Assembly: GCF_003955715.1 (NCBI RefSeq)
Contig: NZ_CP034463.1
Location: 5,642,001-5,706,000 of the forward strand
Length of the DNA stretch: 64,000 nucleotides
DNA from: Streptomyces aquilus
GTDB taxonomy: Bacteria > Actinomycetota > Actinomycetes > Streptomycetales > Streptomycetaceae
Direction of reading: 5' to 3'
Below the pieces are notes generated by a model that did no database searches, was not told where the DNA came from, and worked only from the letters and a program-made list of their open reading frames with translations. This document shows, piece after piece, positions 19,294 to 27,715 of the stretch (positions are counted from its first letter, which is position 1; each line of letters begins with the position of its first letter). The translations under genes were made by a program, and so were the position numbers.

Positions 19294-19465
19294 AGTGGCT
19301 GGTTCGGTCAGGCGTGGCGGTCGACTCCGGCAGGGATGTCGTCTCCGTCCCCTGTGCGCGTGCCAGTGCCAGTGCCGTGAGCCGGGCGACGCCGCCTCAA
19401 CGCCTCGCGGCGGCCGGCCTCTTGCGCGTGGCCCGGTGCCGGCCACGTGGTCGCAACCCTGACGG

Positions 19466-19711
19466 TCAGTCGGCCGGGTACCGCGGACCGCTGTGCCATG
19501 GGGCGACGGCGCCGGTGGTGAAGAACAGCAGGACGGTCCTGCACGGGTCGGGCTCCGGCCGCGAGCCGGTGGCGGAAAGGCCCCGCGCGGCGCCGGGCTG
19601 CCCGCTCGGGCGGAGGCGGGAGGAGCGGGAAGGCCGGGAGGGAGGGGTGGAAACAGGCGCCGAGGAGCGCTGGGGGAGAGCCGTGAAGGGTTCGGGGGCC
19701 GAGGCCATCAT
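19466..19711 (-). CDS. Possible small protein after leader element f (81 aa)
   Basis: The frame starts ATGATG at 19711, exactly where the other leader elements place their start codons (40 nt after the conserved GCCGG block, with CCCGAGACAGGTCGGC upstream). The product MMASAPEPFTALPQRSSAPV is Pro/Ser/Arg-rich and ends TVLLFFTTGAVAPWHSGPRY; it lacks the DUF5994 signature. It may be a small orphan protein, a decayed gene, or only a leader to paralogue 5. Low confidence. Confidence 0.35.
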   Translation of the reverse strand: MMASAPEPFTALPQRSSAPVSTPPSRPSRSSRLRPSGQPGAARGLSATGSRPEPDPCRTVLLFFTTGAVAPWHSGPRYPAD

Positions 19712-19750
19712 GCCGACCTGTCTCGGGAGACCCCGGGGTTCGGCGGGTCT

Positions 19751-19827
19751 ACCGGCGAGTGTGTCTCGCCGAGGACGAGACCGGCGCGGGAGCCGGTGTG
19801 CGACATGCCCTCAGTGCCTCCACCGTA
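19751..19827 (-). promoter_or_regulatory. Structured leader element f
   Basis: -10-like TACGGT (19822-19827). Outer arms CTGAGGGC (19807-19814) and GTCCTCGG (19769-19776); inner ACCGGC (19792-19797) with GCCGGT (19780-19785), loop TCCCGC; pre-RBS hairpin AGACCC...GGGTCT. Confidence 0.75.
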
Positions 19828-20004
19828 CTCCGTCGCGCGGTGCTGTCCCGGCCGCCGGCGGCAGCCGGCCCCGCCGCGACCGCCCCACCGGTCCGGGCAC
19901 CACCAGAGGTCGGATCACCGACCATGGCGCCGCGCTCGGCGTCCTGCCGGTGAGCCGCTTGGACAGCGGGACCACCGAAGCGCTGCGGTCCTGGGGGTCC
20001 CCGG

Positions 20005-21837
20005 TCACGGCGTCGGCAGACGCAGGGCGAGGAGGGCCACGTCGTCGGTGCTGCCGGGCGGCATACGGGCGAGCAGCTGGTCGCACAGTGTGTCCAGTGG
20101 CGCGTGGGCGAGCGCCAGGGCATGGCGGCGCAGCCGGTCCAGGCCGGTGCCGAGGTCGCTGCCGGGGATCTCGATCAGGCCGTCGGTGTAGAGCAGCAGG
20201 GTGGAGCCCGGTGGCAGGGGGTGGGTGGCGTTCGGCCGGCTCTCGCCGGTGCCCACGGGGGCGCCGAGGACCAGTCCCTGTCCGGCTTCGAGGTACTGCG
20301 CGTGTCCTCCGGGGGTCAGGAGGAGGGGCGGCGGATGTCCGGCGCTGGTCCACCGCAGTGTCCACGGTCCGGCCTGCGAGGGGCCTTCGACCCGGGCGAG
20401 GACGAGGGTGGCCATGGGGACGGTGGTGATGGCGGGCATGGCGTCGTCGAGACGGTCGACGACGGCGCCGGGAGGCCCGGTGTGGTCCCAGGCCAGGGCG
20501 CGCAGGATGCCGTGCAGTTGCGCCATCCCGGCCGCCGCGGTCAGGTCGTGGCCCACGACGTCGCCGATGACCAGCATCAGGGTGCCGTCCTTCAGCTCGA
20601 ACGCGTCGTACCAGTCGCCGCCGACCTGGGAACCGGCCGGGGCGGGCTGGTAGCGGGCGGCCAGCCGCAGACGGCCGGGCTGGGGCAGCGGGGCGAGCAG
20701 GTTGTGCTGCATGGCCTCGGCGACGGCGCGCTGGCGGCCGAACCGCCGTGCGTTGTCGATGACCAGGCCGACCCGGCGGCCGATGTCGCTCACCACCTCC
20801 AGGTCCTCGGCGTCGAAGGGGTGCGCCGGGTCGGTGCGCACCAGCGTCAGGGCGCCGGTGATCTGCCGCTTCGAGCCGAGCGGGACCGTGATGGCGGACG
20901 TCGCGCGCACTGTCCGCAGGAAGTGGCTGTGGACGGCGGCCAGGGGCGAGCCGGGCGGTGCCGCCGTCTCCGCCGTCTCCGCCGCGTCCCGCTCGCTGTG
21001 CAGCACGGGATCGCCTCCCCGCAGCACCTGGACAAGAGGTGAGCGGTCGGCCGCCCCCGTCTCGGGGAGGCGCTCCCGCCCGCCTTCCAGCCCGGCGGCC
21101 CGGCCCGCGGGACCGGTCACCGCCACCCGGTGGACCTTCCCGGAACCGGTCCGGAGGTCCACCGCCGCCCAGTCGGCGAGGCGGGGAACCAGCAGGCGGC
21201 CCAGCCGGGCGAGGGCCTCGTCGGTCTCCAGGGTCTGGCCCAGTACGTCGGTGATCTCCGCGACCAGCGTCAGCCGCTCGGTGAGGTCCTCCAGGGCACT
21301 CGTGTAGGCCGCGCGTTCCCGGCCCGCGGTGCGGTCGCCCGTGATGTCGGTGAACAGCACGGCCATGCCCTGGTAGGAGCCGCCGACCGTGAGAGGGGAA
21401 GCGGACCAGGAGATCGTGACCAGGCGCCCGTCACCGCGCAGATGGTTGTCGCCCTCACCGCGCGCGGCGGCTCCCGTGGCCAGCGCGTGCAGGAGCGGGC
21501 ACCGCTCCCGCAGGAGCGCGCCGCCGTCCGTGTCCCGGTGCAGCAACTCGTGCGCGTCCTTGCCGTGCATCGCGGCGGCGGCCCGGCCCAGCAGCCGTTC
21601 GGCGGCCGGGTTGACGGCGAGGATCCGTCCGGCCGGGTCGACCACCATCAGGGCCGTGCTCAGCTGCTCGACGACCTGGCGCCAGAAACCCGACGCGGCT
21701 GCGGCCGGCCGCGACGGCTCCTCACCTCCCGCACCGGGCACCGCGTTCTGCACTACGCCGCCCTCCAGTGACGGCGGCCTCCCTCCGAAGGCCGCGGGCG
21801 CATCAGCATCAGGGGAACCGACACCTCTGTCACCCAT
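20005..21837 (-). CDS. PAS-GAF-PP2C (SpoIIE/RsbU-type) serine phosphatase
   Basis: 610 residues from ATG 21837 (an in-frame start at 21942 would overlap the upstream DUF5994 gene). Order: Ala-rich N-terminus; PAS at ~50-180 (TALMVVDPAGRILAVNPAAE, GMAVLFTDITGDR); GAF at ~200-370 (VLGQTLETDEALARLGRLLV, ALTLVRTDPAHPFDAEDLEV); PP2C/SpoIIE at ~390-605 with VGGDWYDAFELKDGTLMLVI, GDVVGHDLTAAAGMAQLHGI and STLLLYTDGLIE. The Asp residues of these motifs bind the two metals. It is predicted to dephosphorylate STAS antagonists in response to a ligand or stress sensed by PAS/GAF, opposing RsbW-type kinases such as 14740. Confidence 0.93.
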   Translation of the reverse strand: MGDRGVGSPDADAPAAFGGRPPSLEGGVVQNAVPGAGGEEPSRPAAAASGFWRQVVEQLSTALMVVDPAGRILAVNPAAERLLGRAAAAMHGKDAHELLHRDTDGGALLRERCPLLHALATGAAARGEGDNHLRGDGRLVTISWSASPLTVGGSYQGMAVLFTDITGDRTAGRERAAYTSALEDLTERLTLVAEITDVLGQTLETDEALARLGRLLVPRLADWAAVDLRTGSGKVHRVAVTGPAGRAAGLEGGRERLPETGAADRSPLVQVLRGGDPVLHSERDAAETAETAAPPGSPLAAVHSHFLRTVRATSAITVPLGSKRQITGALTLVRTDPAHPFDAEDLEVVSDIGRRVGLVIDNARRFGRQRAVAEAMQHNLLAPLPQPGRLRLAARYQPAPAGSQVGGDWYDAFELKDGTLMLVIGDVVGHDLTAAAGMAQLHGILRALAWDHTGPPGAVVDRLDDAMPAITTVPMATLVLARVEGPSQAGPWTLRWTSAGHPPPLLLTPGGHAQYLEAGQGLVLGAPVGTGESRPNATHPLPPGSTLLLYTDGLIEIPGSDLGTGLDRLRRHALALAHAPLDTLCDQLLARMPPGSTDDVALLALRLPTP

Positions 21838-21886
21838 GGTCCCCTGTGAGGAACCCGCTCGCACGGTCGGCACGAGGACCTGGTCG

Positions 21887-22399
21887 TCAGGGCGCGCAGG
21901 CAACCGCATCGCGAAGCAGGCCAGGTCGGCGACGAAGAGCACGGGGCCGAATCGCGGTCGCGGGCATCGACGGGCCGGCGTCGGCGCTCGCGGTGGTCAT
22001 CAGCCGTGCGGCCGAGGGGGCGTCGGTCTCCGGGGGAATCACCAGGAGGTTCCAGCGGCCCGCGGAGTAGGACAGCAGAACGATCCGGTGCCGATCCAGC
22101 TCAGAGGTGAGCCAACCGACCTTCACCACATGGCCGTTGACGACGAGCCTGGGCGGGAGGTTCGGCCAGTGGCGGGGGTTGAGCGCGACCCGGGTGATCC
22201 GCCCCCACAGCGGGTCCAGCACGTCCGCCAAGGCGGAGAGCTCGCCCGCCAGGTCGCGGGAGCGGGGCCACCAGGCGCCGTCCAGTTCGGCGCGCCCCGC
22301 GGACGGGCTCTCGGACCCCTCGGACCTCAGCGCGAGGCGCGCCGTCGGGGCCCTGAAGGGAACGGCTCGTAGCGGGGGATGAGAGGTGGTCGCGGACAT
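21887..22399 (-). CDS. DUF5994 family protein, paralogue 6
   Basis: 170 residues from ATG 22399, 42 nt after leader element e. MSATTSHPPLRAVPFRAPTA, RAELDGAWWPRSRDLAGELS, PLWGRITRVALNPRHWPNLP, VKVGWLTSELDRHRIVLLSY and GRWNLLVIPPETDAPSAARL. Paralogue 3 shares MSAT and long identical stretches, so the two are recent duplicates. It precedes the PP2C phosphatase on the same strand with a ~50-bp gap and could be co-transcribed. Confidence 0.88.
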   Translation of the reverse strand: MSATTSHPPLRAVPFRAPTARLALRSEGSESPSAGRAELDGAWWPRSRDLAGELSALADVLDPLWGRITRVALNPRHWPNLPPRLVVNGHVVKVGWLTSELDRHRIVLLSYSAGRWNLLVIPPETDAPSAARLMTTASADAGPSMPATAIRPRALRRRPGLLRDAVACAP

Positions 22400-22440
22400 G
22401 GTGCGAAACCTGTCTCCGGACTGCCGTGCGGGGCAGTGGC

Positions 22441-22515
22441 CCGGCGTCGTCGCTCACCGGGAACGACACCGGCATCGGGGCCGAGGTGCGAAATGCTCCC
22501 GGTGAGTTCACGCTA
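22441..22515 (-). promoter_or_regulatory. Structured leader element e
   Basis: -10-like TAGCGT (22510-22515). The longest outer stem of the set: 22496-22506 pairs with 22453-22463, 10 Watson-Crick pairs plus one G-U (CTCACCGGGAG with TTCCCGGTGAG). Inner hairpin CACC(TC)GGC with GCCGGTG; pre-RBS hairpin ACTGCC-CCGCAC-GGCAGT. Confidence 0.8.
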
Positions 22516-22593
22516 CTCCCCGAAGGTCCCGGGCGCAGGCGCGTGGGGCCGCTTCTCCCTTGGCCGTACGATCCGTTGGGCCTGTCCGAGGAG

Positions 22594-22669
22594 TAGGCTG
22601 GAACCACCGAGGATTCTTCGCGCACCGGCTTCCAGGCTCGTGTCGTTTTCGGCGATTGAATACGCCGGG
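22594..22669 (+). promoter_or_regulatory. Structured leader element g
   Basis: -10-like TAGGCT (22594-22599). Outer arms CCGAGGA (22607-22613) and TTTTCGG (22646-22652); inner 5' arm CACCGGC (22623-22629) with an imperfect 3' arm; ends ACGCCGGG, then pre-RBS hairpin GGCCG...CGGCC 35 nt before ATG 22704. Confidence 0.72.
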
Positions 22670-22703
22670 CCGGTTGCGGTCGGCCCGGGGCAGGGTTCGC
22701 GTC

Positions 22704-23309
22704 ATGACTGCGACCATTTCCCTCCCGCCGACAGCCGAAGCCGAAGCCGACGACCGTTCGTCCTCAGCGTCCTCTCTCCGTCTGTCGCTGGCTCCCGCCG
22801 GTCCCGCACCGGCTCTGCTGGACGGCGCATGGTGGCCCCGCTCCCGCGACCTCGGGGCCGAACTCCCCTCCCTGGCCGCCGTACTGGACCCGCTGTGGGG
22901 GCGGATCACCCGCGTCACGGTGAATCCCACCCACTGGCCGGTCGTTCCGCGCAAGGTGCCGGTCGCCGGGCACGTGGTGAAGGTGGGCTGGTTCCTGGCC
23001 GAGCAGGACCCGCACGAACTGATGTTGCTCTCGTACCGCACAGGCCGCTGGAACCTCCTGGTGGTCCCGCCCCAGACGACCCCCGTCTCGGCCGCCTGGC
23101 TGATGGCCGCCGCGAGCGACCCACTGGGCACATCGACCGCGAGCCGGTTGATGGAGGAGGCGGCGCGCCGGCGGACGGTGTACGAGGCCGAGCGGTCCGT
23201 GGAAGAGGTCTGGGACTCCGAAGGAGGCCATGAGGCCCGCGATCCGGCCGTACGTCCCCCGGTCCCGACCGTGACCGCCGCGATGCCGCGTCAGCCGATG
23301 GGAAGGTGA
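22704..23309 (+). CDS. DUF5994 family protein, paralogue 7, with C-terminal extension
   Basis: 201 residues from ATG 22704. SSLRLSLAPAGPAPALLDGA, WWPRSRDLGAELPSLAAVLD, PLWGRITRVTVNPTHWPVVP, VKVGWFLAEQDPHELMLLSY and GRWNLLVVPPQTTPVSAAWL. It extends ~45 residues beyond the family core with an acidic helix (RRRTVYEAERSVEEVWDSEG). It is divergent from paralogue 6, with leaders e and g back to back. It overlaps the next gene by four bases (GTGA), indicating translational coupling. Confidence 0.88.
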   Translation: MTATISLPPTAEAEADDRSSSASSLRLSLAPAGPAPALLDGAWWPRSRDLGAELPSLAAVLDPLWGRITRVTVNPTHWPVVPRKVPVAGHVVKVGWFLAEQDPHELMLLSYRTGRWNLLVVPPQTTPVSAAWLMAAASDPLGTSTASRLMEEAARRRTVYEAERSVEEVWDSEGGHEARDPAVRPPVPTVTAAMPRQPMGR

Positions 23310-23551
23310 GGACCGTGGAGACGTTCGTGACCGTGATCGTGATCCTCGCGATGATCGCCCTCGGCGTGCTGCTCATCCACCTGCTCAACTCGCAGCACAG
23401 CGACCGCATGGCCGCCTTCCACTACGGCCGCTCCGGGATGCCCGTCCCAGGCCCGGCCGCGGCCCGGCGGAAGGCCCACGGCTGGGCGAGAGTGAGCGGC
23501 GCCGCAGGTCGCCGTAACCGCCGCGACGACGGCGCCCACCGCCCGAACTGA
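23306..23551 (+). CDS. Small single-pass membrane protein
   Basis: 81 residues from GTG 23306 (overlapping the previous stop) or GTG 23315. One N-terminal transmembrane helix, VETFVTVIVILAMIALGVLL, then a basic cytoplasmic tail (QHSDRMAAFHYGRSGMPV and Arg-rich end). Coupling to DUF5994 paralogue 7 suggests they act together at the membrane. No family recognised. Confidence 0.65.
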   Translation: MRTVETFVTVIVILAMIALGVLLIHLLNSQHSDRMAAFHYGRSGMPVPGPAAARRKAHGWARVSGAAGRRNRRDDGAHRPN

Positions 23552-23614
23552 CAGCACCGGCGCACGCTCACACCGGCGGGCGGTGAGCTGTGGACGTGCG
23601 CGTCTTCTGTCTCG

Positions 23615-24349
23615 TCACAGCCGGGGATCCAGCAGCGCGGGATCGGCGCGTCCCTCGACGATCTCGCGTGCCACGTCGTGCACCGGCCGCTGGTGTGAGC
23701 GGGCGTGGCCGCGCAGCAGCGTGAAGGCGTCGTCCATGGTCAGGGACAGACGGGTCGCCAGGATGCCCTTCGCCTGCTCGATGACGACGCGGCTGGTCAG
23801 GGCCAGCTCGAGCTGTGCGTTCAGGGTCCGGCTGCGGTCGGCCTCCCCCGCCCGCTCCAGGGCTATGGCGGTGAAGTCGGCCATCGACTGGCCGAGCGCC
23901 AGTGCGTCCGGCGAGAACGGACCTTGTCGACCGGACAGCAGGACCAGCGCACCGGTCGTCCCGGCGGGGCCCCGCAGCGGGAGGGCCGCCACGCGTGCGT
24001 AACCCAGTTCCAGAGCCCGAGGGGCGTAGTGCGGCCAGCGCTGTCTGGCCGGGCGGCCGTCGAGGGCGGCCTGGACCGGAGGCCGGCGGCCACGGTGGCA
24101 GTCGTGGCCAGGCCCTTCGCGCCGTTCGGACGCGTCGTGTTCCATGCGCGAGACCTTGGGGTCGGAGCCGGCGACCTCGACCTCCGCGCGCTCGCCGGGG
24201 GCGAACACCACGCCCGCGGCACGGACGCCGAGCAGGGACGGGCTGCGGGTCGCGAGGACCGCGAGGGTGCCGGAGACGTCCAGGGGACCGTCCCTCGTGC
24301 CGCCGGCCAGTGCGACGAATGCGTCGGCCAGTCGCTGCTGCGACGTCAT
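23615..24349 (-). CDS. GAF-ANTAR RNA-binding antiterminator, 1
   Basis: 244 residues from ATG 24349. N-terminal GAF (RLADAFVALAGGTRDGPLDV, PHYAPRALELGYARVAALPL, LVLLSGRQGPFSPDALALGQ) then ANTAR (LELALTSRVVIEQAKGILAT, RLSLTMDDAFTLLRGHARSH). ANTAR domains bind dual-hexaloop RNA to prevent transcription termination. Tandem with a second GAF-ANTAR gene 12 bp upstream. Confidence 0.9.
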   Translation of the reverse strand: MTSQQRLADAFVALAGGTRDGPLDVSGTLAVLATRSPSLLGVRAAGVVFAPGERAEVEVAGSDPKVSRMEHDASERREGPGHDCHRGRRPPVQAALDGRPARQRWPHYAPRALELGYARVAALPLRGPAGTTGALVLLSGRQGPFSPDALALGQSMADFTAIALERAGEADRSRTLNAQLELALTSRVVIEQAKGILATRLSLTMDDAFTLLRGHARSHQRPVHDVAREIVEGRADPALLDPRL

Positions 24350-24361
24350 GATCTCTCTTCC

Positions 24362-25216
24362 TCAGCTGGTTCTCGGATGTCCGTGCACGATCCGCCGGGC
24401 GATCACCTCGGTGGACACCTCCTCCGCGAACGCCCGGGCCTTGATGAGGGCCAGGGCGTCGCCGACGGTGCAGCCTTCCCGGACGGAGAGCACCCCTGCC
24501 GCCTGGTGCACAAGGTCCCGGTGGTCGGTTCCGCCGTAGAGTTCCGGGTCGGCGTCCGGGCCCAGGAGCACGATCCGGGCCAGGGCTCCGGCGACCTCGC
24601 CGAGGACGCCGGAGCCCACGAGGCCGGGCTCCGGGCCGAACACCGTCAGCGCCCCGATGCAGCCGCCTTCGGTGTCCAGGGGGACGGCGGCCACCGAGGC
24701 GATGCCCAGATGAGTCAGGGCGGGGCCGTAGGCGGGCCAGCGCTTTCTGATCACCGGCCCCGACGCGAGGATCAGGCAGTGGCCCGACACCGCGTCCCGG
24801 GCCGGGCCCTCGCCGAGCACGTACTCCAGGTCCTGGGCGGCGCGGGACCGCTCGTCCGACACGGCGACCGCGAGCTGGTCGCGGGCGGAGTCGACCAGGG
24901 TGAGCGCCGCGCTGCCCGTCCCGCACGCTTCCGCGACGCCGGTCATGAACCGGGGCGGGGTGCCCTGCGCCTCGGCCCACTCGGCGGTACGGCGGGCGAA
25001 CGCCTCCTGGAGCCGTGCCGAGGAGCGATGGCACGCGGCCGACCGGCGGTGTGCCGCGGCGATGTGCGAGTGGAACTCGCGGCCCGTTTCCTCCGCCAGA
25101 CGTTCATGACGCTCGGCGGACGTGTCGGCGCGGTCTGCGCGCTCCCGCGCCCGGGCGGCGCGACCGCGTGCGACCGCGGCCAGGTCGCGGGGGTCCTCAC
25201 GCCCCTGCCGGTTCAT
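24362..25216 (-). CDS. GAF-ANTAR RNA-binding antiterminator, 2
   Basis: 284 residues from ATG 25216. A long Arg/Glu-rich helical N-terminus (RGRAARARERADRADTSAER, ~90 residues, coiled-coil-like) precedes a GAF domain (FMTGVAEACGTGSAALTLVD, GIASVAAVPLDTEGGCIGAL) and a C-terminal ANTAR (DLVHQAAGVLSVREGCTVGD, ALALIKARAFAEEVSTEVIA). The extra helical region distinguishes it from the downstream copy. Likely co-transcribed with it. Confidence 0.88.
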   Translation of the reverse strand: MNRQGREDPRDLAAVARGRAARARERADRADTSAERHERLAEETGREFHSHIAAAHRRSAACHRSSARLQEAFARRTAEWAEAQGTPPRFMTGVAEACGTGSAALTLVDSARDQLAVAVSDERSRAAQDLEYVLGEGPARDAVSGHCLILASGPVIRKRWPAYGPALTHLGIASVAAVPLDTEGGCIGALTVFGPEPGLVGSGVLGEVAGALARIVLLGPDADPELYGGTDHRDLVHQAAGVLSVREGCTVGDALALIKARAFAEEVSTEVIARRIVHGHPRTS

Positions 25217-25241
25217 GCTCGAAGCGTACGCGGCAGCGGGG

Positions 25242-27119
25242 TCAGCCGGAGTCGTTGTCGCGGCTTTCCTCCATCATCAGCACGACGCCTCCGTTGTGGC
25301 CGTCGAACGGCGAGCAGAACACGTCGCAGGTGAGGGGCCGGCCGATGCGGCTGAGGGCCTCGACGCCGACCGGCCCGGAGCGCTTGCGGGTTTCCAGGCA
25401 CGTCTGCACCACGGGTTGCAGTACCTCGGTGGGCAGGCCGAAGTCCAGGTCGAAGAACCGCTTGTCGATCACCTCGTCCGCGCGCAGCCCCCACATGTCG
25501 ACGGCGCCCCGGTTCCAGCTACGGACCTTCAGACTGCTGTCCAGTACCACCACGCCCGCCGCGATGCTGGTCAGCACGGCTTCCAGGAACGCCTTGGCCT
25601 CGTCCAGTTCCTCACCGCGGATGCGCAGTTCGTCGTTCATGGTCTCCAGTTCCTCGTTGCCGGACTGGAGTTCTTCGTTGGTGGTCTCCAACTCCTCGTT
25701 CGTCGACTGGAGTTCCTCGTTGGTGGTCTCCAACTCCTCGATGCTGGACTGGAGTTCCTCGTTGGTGGTCTCCAGTTCCTCGTTGGTGGACTGGAGTTCC
25801 TCGTACGCCGTCTCCAGGTCCTCGCGCACCCGTTTGACCTCGGCCTGCAAATGGGTGGACACCGTGACGTCGCTGAAGGAGATCAGGGTGGCGACATGCA
25901 GGCCGGTGGGGGCGGCGAGCGGCTGGATGAGGATGTCGAAGTACTGGATCTCCTCGCCCGTCCTCCGCTCGGCTCTGGGCACCCTGAGGGTCCGGCGCTC
26001 GTGCGTGGACTGGTCGATCAGCGAGCGGAGCTCGACCGGCCGGTAGGAGATCTCCAGATCCTGGAAAGGGCGGCCGATGTCGGTGGCGGTCAGACCGAAC
26101 TGCATCCGCGCCTGGCTGTTGACCACCACGACGGTCCCGTCGCCGTCGACGGCGATCGACGGGGTGGGCCCGGCGTCGAGGGTGAGGTCACGCAGCTGCC
26201 GGGTACGGGCGACCGAGTGCAGTTCGACACCCGGACCGGTCCTGAGCTTCACGGGAGCCGGGTGGTAGGGCAGTTCCGCGTCGCCCGCGCGGCGCCGGAA
26301 GATCCGCTGCCGCATGCTCAGCACATCGAAGCGTTCGGCGTCGTTCAGCAGCATCTCGGCCTTGCCGAGGAAGAGGAAAGCGCCCTTGTGCAGGGCGAAG
26401 TGGAAGCGGTCGACGATCTTGGTCTGGGCTTCGACGTTGAAGTACATCAGAGTGTTGCGGCACACGAGCAGGTCGAGCCGGGAGATCGGGGCGTCCTGGG
26501 TGATGTCGTGCCGGCCGAAGATCACCCGGCGGCGCAGGTCGGGGCGGAAGCCGAACTGCGCGCCGTTCTGACCGCTCTGCTCGAAGTACTTGTCGCGCAG
26601 CTCGGCGGGGAGCGGTTCCAGGGACTTCGCCGTGTACAGTCCCGACCGCGCCTGGCGCAGGGCCTCCTCGTCGATGTCCGTGGCGTAGATCTTCACGCGG
26701 CGCAGGCACTCCTCGGTGCCGAGCGCTTCCGCGAACATGATGGCCAGCGAGTACGGCTCCTCGCCGGTGGAGCAGCCCGCGCTCCACACTCTGATCTCCT
26801 GCTCCGGCGCGAGATCCGCGATGAGTTCGGGGATGACCTCCCGCTGGAGGAGCGTCCAGGCGTCCGGGTCGCGGAAGAAGGACGTGACATTGATCAGGAT
26901 CGTGTTGAAGAGAGCGCCGAATTCGTCAGCGCTGGTCTCCAGGAGGTCCTGGTAGTCCGCATAGGAACGCACACCCATGTCGGTCATGCGTTTGTGGATG
27001 CGCCGGCCCAGGGTGGAGCGCTTGTACCCCGTGAAGTCGAAGCCGCGGGCATCCCTGAGGAAGACGAGCAGTTCCTCCAGCGCCTCGTCGGTCTCGGCGT
27101 CCTGCGGTTCGCCCATCAC
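25242..27119 (-). CDS. CheR-type methyltransferase with PAS domains and long coiled coil
   Basis: 625 residues starting GTG-ATG at 27119, overlapping the cheB-like stop. Residues ~10-275: CheR N-terminal helices and SAM domain (FLRDARGFDFTGYKRSTLGR, VWSAGCSTGEEPYSLAIMFA, DAPISRLDLLVCRNTLMYFN). Then a PAS (~310-415, PSIAVDGDGTVVVVNSQARM), a coiled coil of heptads TNEELQS/TNEELET (~430-500), and a C-terminal PAS (~520-620, AAGVVVLDSSLKVRSWNRGA). No MCP receptors are in the window; such proteins in actinomycetes are used in signalling other than motility. Confidence 0.92.
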   Translation of the reverse strand: MMGEPQDAETDEALEELLVFLRDARGFDFTGYKRSTLGRRIHKRMTDMGVRSYADYQDLLETSADEFGALFNTILINVTSFFRDPDAWTLLQREVIPELIADLAPEQEIRVWSAGCSTGEEPYSLAIMFAEALGTEECLRRVKIYATDIDEEALRQARSGLYTAKSLEPLPAELRDKYFEQSGQNGAQFGFRPDLRRRVIFGRHDITQDAPISRLDLLVCRNTLMYFNVEAQTKIVDRFHFALHKGAFLFLGKAEMLLNDAERFDVLSMRQRIFRRRAGDAELPYHPAPVKLRTGPGVELHSVARTRQLRDLTLDAGPTPSIAVDGDGTVVVVNSQARMQFGLTATDIGRPFQDLEISYRPVELRSLIDQSTHERRTLRVPRAERRTGEEIQYFDILIQPLAAPTGLHVATLISFSDVTVSTHLQAEVKRVREDLETAYEELQSTNEELETTNEELQSSIEELETTNEELQSTNEELETTNEELQSGNEELETMNDELRIRGEELDEAKAFLEAVLTSIAAGVVVLDSSLKVRSWNRGAVDMWGLRADEVIDKRFFDLDFGLPTEVLQPVVQTCLETRKRSGPVGVEALSRIGRPLTCDVFCSPFDGHNGGVVLMMEESRDNDSG

Positions 27120-27715
27120 TGTCCTCTGGCCTCGACGAGTCCCCGGATGACCGCGGGGATCTCCTCAAGGGGTAGCACGTAGTCGACGGCTCCCGTGTCC
27201 ACCGCCGCCTGCGGCATTCCTTTGAACTCGGCCGTCAACGGGTCCTGGGCGAGTACGGTGCCGCCGCGCGACTTGACCGCGTCCAGCCCCATCGCGCCGT
27301 CTCTGCCGGTGCCGGTGAGCACGCAGGCGATCGCCCGCGGTCCGTAGGCGGCGGCGACCGATTCGAAGAGGAGGTCGGCGGAGGGACGTACGAAGTGGAC
27401 GAGCTCGGTGCGGGACAGTGCCAGGACGCCGTCGGAGCCGACGAGGAGGTGCCGGTCCGGAGGGGCGATGTACACCGTCCCGGGCAGCGCCCGCTCTCCG
27501 TCCTCGGCGAGCTTGACCATCAGGTCGGTGCGGCGGGAGAGGACCTCGGCGATCACGGTCCGGTGCCGGGGGTCGAGGTGCTGGACGACCAGCACCGGCA
27601 CCGGCAGATCCGGGCCCAGGGCCCCCAACAGCGCGATCAGTCCCTGGACGCCGCCGGCGGACGATGCGACAGCGACGATGGCGTATTGGTCCTCGGGGGA
27701 CGGGTCAGCCGTCAC
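27116..27715 (-). CDS. CheB-type methylesterase domain protein
   Basis: 199 residues, only the CheB catalytic domain and no receiver. Catalytic triad motifs are visible: Ser in AIVAVASSAGGVQGL, His in VLVVQHLDPRHRT, Asp in VLTGTGRDGAMGLDAVK. It hydrolyses glutamyl methyl esters or glutaminyl side chains. Its stop overlaps the CheR-PAS start, so the pair is a methylation/demethylation couple. Confidence 0.92.
   Translation of the reverse strand: MTADPSPEDQYAIVAVASSAGGVQGLIALLGALGPDLPVPVLVVQHLDPRHRTVIAEVLSRRTDLMVKLAEDGERALPGTVYIAPPDRHLLVGSDGVLALSRTELVHFVRPSADLLFESVAAAYGPRAIACVLTGTGRDGAMGLDAVKSRGGTVLAQDPLTAEFKGMPQAAVDTGAVDYVLPLEEIPAVIRGLVEARGQ

Noticed and set aside
25640..25810. DNA minisatellite in the CheR-PAS gene
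   Set aside because: The repeats are explained by coiled-coil heptads TNEELQS/TNEELET in the coding frame.
25122..27182. Long forward open frame opposite the CheR-PAS gene
   Set aside because: Repeat-rich antisense translation of the coiled-coil; the reverse strand carries clear CheR and PAS motifs.
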